From the NCBI RefSeq assembly GCF_000420625.1, contig NZ_ATVH01000018.1:1-64000 (forward strand): a DNA stretch of 64,000 bases, in the 5' to 3' direction. Position numbers and translations under genes: made by a program. Below, in pieces: positions 8,266 through 16,900 of the stretch. This stretch comes from Fodinicurvata sediminis DSM 21159. Lineage in GTDB: Bacteria > Pseudomonadota > Alphaproteobacteria > Kiloniellales > DSM-21159. The notes beneath the pieces were generated by a model that was not told where the DNA came from, searched no databases, and worked only from the letters and a program-made list of their open reading frames with translations. Within the stretch, counting starts at the first letter, position 1; each line of letters begins with the position of its first letter.

Positions 8266-10296
8266 CTATTGGCAGGACAGGCATTCCTCGTAATCGATGT
8301 TGCCGTCCTGGGCGGCCGGCTTATCCTCTCCATTCACCTTGCCCTGCAGGGGAACCATTGCGCCAGACATCAGGCCCATGGCCGATTCCGCGCGCTGAAC
8401 CGAGCGCGAGCGGCAGTAGTAGAGGCTCTTAACGCCCCGCTTCCAGGCCATGAGGTGTATCTGGTGCAGATCGCGCTTGTGCACGTCGCCCGGCAGGAAA
8501 AGATTCAGCGACTGGGCCTGGCAGATATAGGGCGCCCGGTCACCGGCCAGTTCGATCAGCCAGCGCTGGTCCAGTTCGAAAGCGGTCTTGAAGACGTCCT
8601 TCTCGTGATCGTCCAGGCGGTCGAGATGCTGGACCGAGCCGTTGTTCAGCGTGATCGAGCTCCAGGTTTCCTCGTCGTTGAGCCCGCGTTCTTCCAGCAA
8701 GGCCATGAGGTGCGGATTTCGGACATTGAAGGAGCCGGACAGCGTCTTGTGGGTGAAGGAATTGCCGGCTGTGGGTTCGATGCCCGGAGACGCGCCGCCG
8801 CAAATGATGGAGATGGATGCTGTCGGCGCGATGGCCATCTTGTTCGAGAAGCGTTCTATGATCCTGTGTTCGGCCGCGTCGGGGCAGGGGCCGCGCTCTT
8901 CGGCCAGCTTGCGGGAAGCGGTGTCGGCCTGTTGCCGGATGTGCTTGAAGATGCGCTCGTTCCACACCTTGGCCATGACGCTTTCCCAGGGGATGCGGTT
9001 CTTCTGCAGGAAGGAGTGGAAGCCCATCACCCCCAGACCTACGGAACGTTCGCGCTGGGCTGAGTAGCGCGCACGGGCCATGCTGTCCGGTGCATTCTGG
9101 ATATAATCTTCCAGGACATTGTCCAGGAACCGCATGACGTCCTCGATGAATCCCTCCTGGGTATTCCATTCCTCCCAGGTCTCCAGATTCAGCGAGGACA
9201 GGCAGCAGACGGCTGTGCGGTCGTTGCCCAGGTGGTCGATGCCCGTGGGCAGGGTGATCTCGCTGCAGAGATTGGACATCTTCACGCTGAGACCTGAGCG
9301 CTTCTGGTGCTCGGGAATCGCGCGATTCACGTGGTCGGAATAGATGATGTAGGGCTCGCCCGTTTCGACCCGGGCGGTCAGGATGCGGATCCAGAGCTGG
9401 CGCGCGGATATCCTGCGGATCACGGATCCGTCCTTCGGACTCTTCAGGGCCCAGTCCTCGTCGTCCGTGACCGCGCGCATGAAGGCGTCGGGAATGGTGA
9501 TACCGTGATGCAGGTTGAGCGCCTTGCGGTTGGGGTCGCCGCCGGTGGGGCGGCGCAGTTCCACGAATTCCTCGATCTCCGGATGGTCCACAGGCATGTA
9601 GACGGCTGCCGAGCCACGGCGCAGGGAGCCCTGGCTGATGGCAAGAGTCAGGGAGTCCATGACGCGGATGAAAGGGATGACGCCGCTGGTCTTGCCGTTC
9701 ATGCCGACCTTCTCGCCGATGGAGCGCAGGTTGCCCCAATAGCTTCCGATTCCGCCGCCTCGGGCAGCCAGCCAGACGTTCTCGTTCCACAGGTCGACGA
9801 TACCGTCCAGGGAATCGCCGGCTTCGTTCAGGAAGCAGGAGATCGGCAGGCCGCGCTTCGTGCCTCCGTTGGAGAGCACCGGCGTGGCCGGCATGAACCA
9901 GAGTTTCGAGATGTAATCATAAAGCCTCTGGGCATGGGGGGAGTCGTCCGCATAATGGGCAGCCACGCGGGCGAAGAGATCCTGGTACGATTCGCCGGGC
10001 AGCAGGTAGCGATCCACCAACGTTGCCTTGCCGAAAGCGGTCAGGCGGGCATCGCGGTCGCGTTCCATCTCCACAGTGATACCCCGGTCGTTCTGAAAGC
10101 GATCGCGAATGGAATCATCCGGAAGAAGCTCCTCGGTGGTGGAATGGACGGCGTCCTCGACTGGCCCCCGGGGACTTTCGTCGTGGGAGGTGTTCCCTGC
10201 GGCGGCCCCTGCGCTTGCATCTGTCCCCATCTTGTCCACAGGTTCGGCGGACTCCGTGTTTGCCCGTCTCGCCTGCAATACTGCCGCGCCGTCCAT
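8266..10296 (-). CDS. nrdA: Ribonucleoside-diphosphate reductase, alpha subunit (class I)
   Basis: Catalytic subunit that reduces ribonucleoside diphosphates. Recognisable are FMPATPVLSNGGT, the NLCSEI catalytic block with the active-site Cys and Glu, PTASISIICGGASPGIEP, and the C-terminal redox tail ending ECLSCQ with its Cys pair. The start at 10296 (MDGAAVLQ) has GGAG six bases upstream; the open frame reaches 10368 but would then run through the NrdR-like box. From 10296 the product is 676 residues. The first 70 or so residues are low in conservation, and I see no ATP-cone allosteric domain in either NrdA or NrdB, so activity control would differ from the E. coli enzyme. Confidence 0.94.
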   Translation of the reverse strand: MDGAAVLQARRANTESAEPVDKMGTDASAGAAAGNTSHDESPRGPVEDAVHSTTEELLPDDSIRDRFQNDRGITVEMERDRDARLTAFGKATLVDRYLLPGESYQDLFARVAAHYADDSPHAQRLYDYISKLWFMPATPVLSNGGTKRGLPISCFLNEAGDSLDGIVDLWNENVWLAARGGGIGSYWGNLRSIGEKVGMNGKTSGVIPFIRVMDSLTLAISQGSLRRGSAAVYMPVDHPEIEEFVELRRPTGGDPNRKALNLHHGITIPDAFMRAVTDDEDWALKSPKDGSVIRRISARQLWIRILTARVETGEPYIIYSDHVNRAIPEHQKRSGLSVKMSNLCSEITLPTGIDHLGNDRTAVCCLSSLNLETWEEWNTQEGFIEDVMRFLDNVLEDYIQNAPDSMARARYSAQRERSVGLGVMGFHSFLQKNRIPWESVMAKVWNERIFKHIRQQADTASRKLAEERGPCPDAAEHRIIERFSNKMAIAPTASISIICGGASPGIEPTAGNSFTHKTLSGSFNVRNPHLMALLEERGLNDEETWSSITLNNGSVQHLDRLDDHEKDVFKTAFELDQRWLIELAGDRAPYICQAQSLNLFLPGDVHKRDLHQIHLMAWKRGVKSLYYCRSRSVQRAESAMGLMSGAMVPLQGKVNGEDKPAAQDGNIDYEECLSCQ

Positions 10297-10338
10297 TCCA
10301 GTCTCCATTTGTCCACAAGCTGTGAAAAGTTGACCTGT

Positions 10339-10385
10339 GCGCAAAATATTGCGCATTCCCCCAGCCAACCCACCAAATCTAGCAG
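10339..10385 (-). promoter_or_regulatory. Tandem NrdR-like boxes upstream of nrdA
   Basis: Two 16-base elements, at 10339-10354 (GCGCAAAATATTGCGC) and 10370-10385 (CCACCAAATCTAGCAG), both match all six strongly conserved positions of the NrdR box consensus (acaCwAtATaTwGtgt) as I remember it. They start exactly 31 bases apart, about three helical turns, the paired arrangement known for NrdR. The first is part of an 18-base inverted repeat with 7-bp arms. No nrdR gene is in the window. Confidence 0.65.
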
Positions 10386-10406
10386 AAGCGTATTTTCTGT
10401 CTATTG

Positions 10407-10421
10407 GAACATATCAGGAAC
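10407..10421. promoter_or_regulatory. Alphaproteobacterial LexA (SOS) box
   Basis: GAAC-N7-GAAC on the plus strand, which is GTTC-N7-GTTC on the minus strand: GAAC at 10407-10410 and 10418-10421 with spacer ATATCAG. This is the direct-repeat LexA motif of alphaproteobacteria. It lies between divergent nrdA and the SRAP gene, 82 bases before the SRAP start, so DNA damage could induce both. Confidence 0.7.
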
Positions 10422-10502
10422 ATATTTTCGAGGGCAAGCCTGTGGCCAAGAGGGAACAGTCCAACTTGAGGCGACTCGTCACGGCGCCGTAAGCAGAGTG
10501 GT

Positions 10503-11213
10503 ATGTGTGGACGTTACTTTCTTCTTTCCCCTGCGGAGCGTCTGCGAGAGCTTTTTCGCTTGGCAGATTTGCCGCAGCTTCGTCCCAGGGCCAATATTGC
10601 GCCGGGGAGCACCATTCCAGCTTTTCGCAATGAAGAGGGCCAGGGGCTGTCCTTCTTCGCGCCACAGTGGGGTCTTGTTCCCGACTGGGCAAAGGACGGG
10701 GAAATGGCCTTGCGCCTGAAGAACGCGCGCTGCGAAACGGCGCCTGAGAAACCGGCCTTTCGGGAGGCCTGGCAGCGGCGTCGTTGTCTGATCCCGGCGG
10801 ACGGTTTTCTGGAATGGTCCGAAGGGCGTGGCCCGAAACAGCCCTATGGCGTGCGTCATTGCGCAGGCGACTTGCTGGTTTTTGCGGGGCTCTGGGAGCG
10901 CTGGTACGATCCTGCGGAAACGGCGCCGCGTGCCCTGGAAAGCTGTACCATCCTGACGACCGCCGCACGCGGGGCATTGCGAACGGTCCACCATCGCATG
11001 CCGGTCATACTCCAGCCCCGTGAGTTTGAACACTGGCTCGACCCGGCAACTTCAAGTGCGCACTTGATGCAATTGGTGGATCGTTATCCCGAGGATGAGC
11101 TTGTGATCGACGCCTTTCCGCAGGCACTCAACGATTCACGCGTGGAGGACCCTTCACTGCTGCGGCCGGTTCCACAGGAAGACACGGTCCCATTGCAGGG
11201 ATCACTCTTTTAG
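10503..11213 (+). CDS. yedK: SOS response-associated SRAP protein (HMCES/YedK family)
   Basis: SRAP proteins bind abasic sites in single-stranded DNA and form a thiazolidine crosslink through the N-terminal Cys2 after Met removal, shielding the lesion. The sequence begins MCGRYF, so Cys2 fixes the start at 10503 although the ribosome site is weak. The other expected active-site residues are visible: Asn74 in KNARCET, Glu104 in GFLEW and His164 in HHRMP. Length is 236 residues, as usual. A LexA box lies upstream, consistent with SOS control. The 3' end overlaps the convergent NRDE gene by 12 bases. Confidence 0.93.
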   Translation: MCGRYFLLSPAERLRELFRLADLPQLRPRANIAPGSTIPAFRNEEGQGLSFFAPQWGLVPDWAKDGEMALRLKNARCETAPEKPAFREAWQRRRCLIPADGFLEWSEGRGPKQPYGVRHCAGDLLVFAGLWERWYDPAETAPRALESCTILTTAARGALRTVHHRMPVILQPREFEHWLDPATSSAHLMQLVDRYPEDELVIDAFPQALNDSRVEDPSLLRPVPQEDTVPLQGSLF

Positions 11214-11975
11214 ATTGACCGGCTGATAGTCGGTTTGATCCGGGCGTCCCGGGGCGAAAAGCCAAACCGGGCGGCGTGGTGCCTCAACACTGTCGAGGCG
11301 AATGTCGGGCAGGGCCAGCAACGAACTGGAAAGCGTACCGAACCCATTCTCCAGAGAAAAGCACATTGCGGCTGAGTCCTTCTCGCCGGAAGAGACCTCG
11401 GTAGCGGCCAGGAGGCTTTGCCAGTCCTGCCAATCGTTGTTCTCCGGCTCGGGCCGGGTGGCGGCACGGAAACGAGGCAGGTAACGGCGGATTCGTCCAC
11501 TGGAGGTGTCGTTCAGATCAAAAGCGCTCAGCATCGACAGGCCCGGTGGAAGTGGAAAAACCTCGATATCGGCATCCTCGGCGTCACTGTGACGTATCCA
11601 GAAGGCGTCCAGTGCATCGGCCACCACCAGATTGAAACTGCGGTAAGCGCGCGGGTCCAGATCGGCAAGGGCATCCGCAGCGGCAGTAGCTTCGGCATGA
11701 TCCAGGGCCTCCAGGACCAGTTCGCCGCGGCTGCGCCGGTCCGGGGAAGGGCCGAGACTGCCATAGCGATTGAGCACGGCCGCCATCAGGCCGTCGTCGT
11801 TCACTCCCATCCAGGCGCCATCGGACTGCAGATCCTGTCCGGCAACCACGTGAGGACGGTCGGGCCAGTGGCGGCCAGGGGGCTTCCAGGGGCGGTCCTG
11901 CATCTCGTCGCGGTTGGCTGCGACCAGGATGGGCCAGTCGTGGCCCGGTGCGCGATCGATGACGAGAGTGCACAT
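11202..11975 (-). CDS. NRDE family protein (TANGO2-like)
   Basis: The N-terminus MCTLVIDRAPG and the defining NRDE tetrapeptide (LVAANRDEM, residues about 20-24) place it in the NRDE/TANGO2 family. The Cys2 after Met and the Asn-Arg-Asp-Glu motif resemble the layout of N-terminal nucleophile hydrolases, but the biochemical role is not established to my knowledge; eukaryotic TANGO2 has been linked to heme or lipid handling. The 257-residue length is normal. It converges on the SRAP gene with a 12-base overlap and stands alone on its strand. Confidence 0.85.
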   Translation of the reverse strand: MCTLVIDRAPGHDWPILVAANRDEMQDRPWKPPGRHWPDRPHVVAGQDLQSDGAWMGVNDDGLMAAVLNRYGSLGPSPDRRSRGELVLEALDHAEATAAADALADLDPRAYRSFNLVVADALDAFWIRHSDAEDADIEVFPLPPGLSMLSAFDLNDTSSGRIRRYLPRFRAATRPEPENNDWQDWQSLLAATEVSSGEKDSAAMCFSLENGFGTLSSSLLALPDIRLDSVEAPRRPVWLFAPGRPDQTDYQPVNLKE

Positions 11976-12110
11976 AGTCGAAAATCCATTTTCTGCTGGC
12001 TATTCACCTATCGGGTCCGAAACGCTATAACGGCGCTTCCAGATACATAAAGCGGGAAGGCCGTGATTTCGACAGCTTCCCCGGCCCGCAACAGTGAAAG
12101 GCAGACATTC

Positions 12111-12428
12111 ATGAGTTTCAGTGACCGCCAGAAGGCTTTCGAGGACAAGTACAAGCATGATCAGGAGCTTCAGTTCAAGGTTATGGTGCGCCGGAACAAG
12201 CTTCTTGGCCTTTTCATCGCGGAATTGTTGGGCCTGACCGGGGAGAAAGCGGAAACCTATGCCCGCGATGTGATCAGCACGGATTTCGAGGAGCCGGGCG
12301 ACGAGGATGTCGTGCGCAAGGTCATGGCCGATATCCAGAACAGTGACGTCGATTTTTCCGAGCATCGCCTGCGCAAGAAGATCGATGAACTGACGTCTGT
12401 GGCCAAGCAGCAGATCATGTCCGAATAG
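12111..12428 (+). CDS. F1-ATPase zeta subunit (inhibitor), DUF1476 family
   Basis: Small soluble protein that in alphaproteobacteria such as Paracoccus binds the F1 rotor and blocks ATP hydrolysis, a functional counterpart of mitochondrial IF1. The start MSFSDRQKAFEDKY at 12111 gives 105 residues, the same size as the Paracoccus zeta subunit. An upstream in-frame ATG at 12063 adds an unconserved tail. The N-terminal inhibitory helix (DRQKAFEDKYKHDQE) and the following four-helix part (LLGLFIAELLGLTG) are recognisable. It is a single-gene unit: a strong terminator follows about 30 bases after the stop. ATP synthase genes are not in the window. Confidence 0.92.
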   Translation: MSFSDRQKAFEDKYKHDQELQFKVMVRRNKLLGLFIAELLGLTGEKAETYARDVISTDFEEPGDEDVVRKVMADIQNSDVDFSEHRLRKKIDELTSVAKQQIMSE

Positions 12429-12456
12429 GCAACTTCGGCGGCCGATCAGGCATGAG

Positions 12457-12491
12457 AAAGGGGCGGATCCAAACGGGGTCCGCCCCTTTTT
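12457..12491 (+). terminator. Intrinsic terminator after the zeta-subunit gene
   Basis: AAAGGGGCGGA (12457-12467) pairs with TCCGCCCCTTT (12479-12489), an 11-bp stem with an 11-base loop. The 3' side ends in five T residues (12487-12491). It can also act on the minus strand for the convergent purB gene, where the A-run becomes a short U-run. Confidence 0.85.
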
Positions 12492-12518
12492 GTCGAATCC
12501 TCCTCAGCAAAACAGGGG

Positions 12519-13811
12519 TTATGCTTCGTCGAAAACCCGTCGAAAGATCGTGTCCACATGCTTGGTGTGGTAGGCAGGGTCGAACAGGGATTCCAGGTCA
12601 TCATCGGAAATGGCGACCTCGGGGTCTGCTTTCAGCAGATCCAGGAAGTCTGCCTGCTCTTCCCATACCTTCATGGCATTGCGCTGGACCACGGCGTAAG
12701 CATCCTCACGGCTGAGTCCGGCCTGGGTCAGGCCCAGCAGAACCCGCTGTGAGTTCACGAGACCGCCCAGCAGGTCCAGATTGCGCTGCATGTTTTCCGG
12801 ATAGACTAGAAGTTTCTCGATGACCCCGGCCATGCGGTTGAGGGCAAAGTCCAGGGTGACCGTGGCATCCGGGCCGATCATGCGCTCGACGGAAGAGTGC
12901 GAGATATCCCGTTCGTGCCAGAGGGCCACATTCTCCATGGCGGGTGTAACGGCCGAGCGCACAATCCGGGCCAGGCCCGTAAGGTTCTCGGTCAGGACGG
13001 GGTTGCGCTTGTGCGGCATGGCCGAAGAGCCCTTCTGGCCCGGCGAGAAGAATTCCTCGGCTTCTCGGACTTCAGTGCGCTGCAGGTGGCGGATTTCCAC
13101 CGCCAGGTTTTCCATGGACGAGGCAATCACGCCCAGCGTCGCGAAAAAGGCGGCATGGCGATCACGCGGTATGATCTGTGTGGAGACAGGTTCGGGCACC
13201 AATCCCATCTTCTTCGCCACATACTCCTCCACAAAGGGATCGATATTGGCAAAGCTGCCAACGGCGCCGGATATGGCGCAGGTGGCGATTTCGCTGCGGG
13301 CCTGTTCCAGGCGCGCGCGATTGCGGGCAAAAGCGGCATAGTGACTGGCCAGTTTCAGGCCAAAGGTCACAGGTTCGGCATGGATGCCATGGCTGCGGCC
13401 CAGGCAGACGGTGTGCTTGAATTCGTAGGCCCGCTTCTTGAGGGCCTCCAGCAAGCGGTCCAGGTCGGCCAGCAGGATGTCCGTTGCGCGGGCAAGCTGG
13501 ATGGCCAGACAGGTATCCAGCACGTCCGATGAAGTCATGCCCTGGTGCAGGAAGCGGGCCGGCTCACCCACGTGTTCGGCGACGTTGGTCAGGAAGGCAA
13601 TGACATCGTGCTTGGTTTCTTGCTCGATCTCGTCAATGCGCTGCACTTCGAAAGCGCCCTTGTCCCAGATGGCTTTCGCGGCCTCCTGGGGAATGATGCC
13701 CAGCTCTGCCATTGCATCACAGGCATGGGCCTCGATCTCGAACCAGATGCGGAACTTGGCTTCAGGTTCCCAAAGGGCGGTCATTTCCGGGCGGCTGTAG
13801 CGGGGGATCAT
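12519..13811 (-). CDS. purB: Adenylosuccinate lyase
   Basis: Fumarase-superfamily lyase that acts twice in purine synthesis, splitting SAICAR and adenylosuccinate to release fumarate. The family signature GSSAMPHKRNP is present, with TSSDVLDTC and the N-terminal MIPRYSRPEM. The length of 430 residues matches the bacterial short form. AGGA lies about 12 bases before the ATG at 13811. It is downstream of tamB on the same strand, with a 115-base gap containing a hairpin. PurA, the enzyme for the preceding AMP-branch step, is encoded at the far right of the window. Confidence 0.96.
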   Translation of the reverse strand: MIPRYSRPEMTALWEPEAKFRIWFEIEAHACDAMAELGIIPQEAAKAIWDKGAFEVQRIDEIEQETKHDVIAFLTNVAEHVGEPARFLHQGMTSSDVLDTCLAIQLARATDILLADLDRLLEALKKRAYEFKHTVCLGRSHGIHAEPVTFGLKLASHYAAFARNRARLEQARSEIATCAISGAVGSFANIDPFVEEYVAKKMGLVPEPVSTQIIPRDRHAAFFATLGVIASSMENLAVEIRHLQRTEVREAEEFFSPGQKGSSAMPHKRNPVLTENLTGLARIVRSAVTPAMENVALWHERDISHSSVERMIGPDATVTLDFALNRMAGVIEKLLVYPENMQRNLDLLGGLVNSQRVLLGLTQAGLSREDAYAVVQRNAMKVWEEQADFLDLLKADPEVAISDDDLESLFDPAYHTKHVDTIFRRVFDEA

Positions 13812-13852
13812 GGTTGCGTGTCCTGCTGCAAATGGGGATGGACGTCACTGCA

Positions 13853-13875
13853 GGGGCGGTAGCCGAGACCGCCCC
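13853..13875. repeat. GC-rich hairpin between tamB and purB
   Basis: GGGGCGGT (13853-13860) and ACCGCCCC (13868-13875) form a perfect 8-bp stem with a 7-base loop. It lies just after the tamB stop on the minus strand. No U-run follows, so termination is uncertain; it may separate or stabilise the tamB and purB messages. Confidence 0.4.
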
Positions 13876-13926
13876 AAAGGTCAAGCTGCTGCCTGTTCTT
13901 TGAGAGTAGCGGGCAGGAGAGGTGGA

Positions 13927-16900
13927 TCAGTAGTCCCACTGCCAGCGGATACCCACCTGGCTGCCGCCATCCGAGCCAGTCTTACTGTTCACCTTGATGT
14001 TATCGGTGACATCCAGTTCCACGTTCAGTTCGGTGCTACCGGCCTGTGTACCCTGTTCCACACCGACAAATACGCCGTCCGCCAGGTAGCGACCGACGGT
14101 GACGCTGCCCAGGCCCTCACCCTCTTCTTCGCTTGGAGTGAAGGAAACCACATCAGCACCCAGCAGGTTGCGGGCAATATCCGTGATGCCCGGGCCACCG
14201 CTGGTCAGGGTGGCTGCAGTGTTGGCCAGCATCAGTGCTTCACCAGGAGACAGGCGGCTGCTGTTCTTGTTGAAAAGCACGCGCGAAAGCACCTCGTCCT
14301 CGGGGAGGATCGGGTTGGAGGTAAGATTGATTTTGGGTGAAGAGGCCGAGCCGGTCACCTTGATGATGGCCTGAATATCTCCGGCCTGTGTTGCCGCGGA
14401 AAGGTCCAGGCTCGGATCGAGGTTGTTTCCGGGCGGCAGGGATACACTGCCTTCCTGAAGCTGGAAGGACTTGCCCGCAATGGAGAAGCTGCCGCGTTGC
14501 GGCTCCAGGCTGCCTACAACACGTGGCGCGGAGGCCGTTCCTGAAACGGAGAAGTGGCCGCCCCATTCCGAGTCCAGGCCGCGCCCCCGAACGAAGACAC
14601 GACGTGGCAGGTCGATCTCGACATCCAGGCTGATGACCGGGCCGCTCGAAGCTGTTTCCTCCTGTTGCTCGCTGTCCTCTGAGCTTTCTTCGCTGTCGTC
14701 CTGATCCTGCCCCAGTATAGTAACGTTATCCAGTTCGGTGACCGAGGGCGGCAGTTCGTCGACCAGACGGATCTCGATGGAGTCGTTGCGAATCTGCCCC
14801 GTCAGTTCGGATTGGCCGAGCAGGTCTCCCTGAAGGGATAGATTTCCGGAGAGATGGGCTGTTACGTCATCCCGATGCACAAAGCCCATGTTGTTGAATT
14901 CCAGGGAGAGGTCACTCAGCAGCTCCTCGCCGTCCCGAAATTGTACTGACCCCTGCCCACTGAACGTGCCATTGCCGCCATCGCCGGCTTCCAGCTTTGT
15001 TACTTCCAGGCGATCCCTGCGCCCCTCTATGATCAGGTCGAGTGGTTGCAGCCGGGTGCCGGAGAAGAAGTTTTCATAGACGGCATCGTTCAACTCGATG
15101 CGTCCACCCAAATCAGGTTCGGCAAGCGTGCCGGCAAGAGTGATATCGATCTCGCCGGCACCAGTGAGTTGAATGGTGTCAACTGGAAACAGACCGACTA
15201 CGTTCTCGACGTTTCCGCTCCAGCTGAGCCGACCGTCCAGCGGTGCCGTATCAGCCAGTACGAAGGCAAAGGGCTGGAGTGACACCTGCACAGGCAGGTT
15301 GCCACGAAGCTGCAAGGCTTCCTCGGCAAAGCCCGAGAGATCGCCATTGATACTAAGTTGGCCATCCTGCAGCTGTGCGATGATCTGTCCCGACAGTTCA
15401 GGAATGCTGCCCAGTTGTTCTTCTTCCTGTCGCGTGACCTCGCTCAGGCGCAATTCGAAACGGCCCTGGGGATTGCGCGAGGCGCCTTGCAGCCTGAGGT
15501 CGGCAGAAGCCTGGCCGCGCAATGGAAATTCCGGATCCAGGGCTTCCAGTATTTCAAGTCGCAGGTCACGCAGGGCGAACTCCATGTCCGTACTTTCCGG
15601 ACCAAGGGTGCCTCCGCCGGTCAGGCGTCCATCGCCGATGCCAAGTGCAAGGTCACGGATCTCCAGACTCTGGCCATAGGTGACACCAAGGGGTCTCTGA
15701 AGGCGAAGCGGTATATCCCCATAGTCTGCTTCCAGACTTTGAACGCGAACAGTCGGGGCTTCGGACGTGAGATCGCCTTCCGCATCGACCGTAAAGGAAA
15801 GTGGCTGGTCCAGCTCTCCGGAACCCGAAAGGGACAGGCGGATGGCCTCCAGGGGTCCCTGGACTCGGGCCTCAAGGCGGTCCATAGCTGCGCCGCCGGC
15901 TGCGACTTGCGTCAGGGAGAGCGTTCCGTCCATCGTGGGAGTGGCAAGGGCATCTGATATGGACAGTTGAAGCCGTGTTTGCTGCACGGCCAGCTCCGGG
16001 GCTGCTCTCGCGCCAACACGCAAGTCATCCAACTGACTTTCCACGACGATACGCTGCTGGCTTTCGGCCTTGTCCAGGGTGATATCCAGGTTGAGGGCTC
16101 CGCTCAATTGCTGACCGGCCAGTTCGGACAGGCTGGAAAGCTGTATTCCCTGTCCTTGCAGGCTGCCTTCAGCCGGCGTCCCGTCCAGTGGTAGTCCAAT
16201 AGAGCCGGTCAGGCGCGTATCCTCACCCTGTGTCAGGGACAGGTTGCGCAGGTCCAGAATCCCATTCTCCTGCAGGTCGAAGTCGGTTTGCGCCGCAAGC
16301 GCACCATAGTCGGTCTGTGCCTGGAGTTGAAAGTTGCCACCCGGTCGACCGTCCGAGAGTGCCAGTTCCAGATTGCTCTCCAAGTCCTTGAAGCTATTGC
16401 CGACAAGATCGAGGCTTGGACTGGTCAAGGTTGCCGTTATCGTCGGCGCGGTGAAATTGCCTTCGGCTCTTCCTTTCAGGGCAAGTGCCCCATCCAGGGG
16501 CATGCCAAGACTGTTGCTCAAGGGATTCAGGGAAGGCAGGTCCAGGTTGTAGTCGAGCGCAAATGTTTCGGCCTGAAGGTCGCCGTTCCCTTCGATTGTG
16601 GCAGAGAGGCCCTGGCTGACCAGCATCATCTTGCCAGACAGGTTTTCACCTTCGGGAGGTTTTTCGACACGGCCGGCGAGGCGCAGCTCCTTGCCCAAAA
16701 GGCTGTCTGCCAGCGGTTGCCCGCTGGAGAAGTCTGTAAGGTCCAACTGAAGCTTTGCAACGAGTGGATCACCAGGGCGCTGGCGTGCGGTCAGTCGACC
16801 GTTAACACCCCCCGATATGTCCGGTGTTGCCAAAAGGCCGGAGAAATTGGCCAAGTCTGGGTGTGAAAGCGTGATCTCAAGGTCGGACTGTTCACTTGCC

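Noticed and set aside
9307-10719. Plus-strand open frame of 470 codons
   Set aside because: It is antisense to nrdA, crosses the regulatory region and overlaps the SRAP gene in another frame; no family resemblance.
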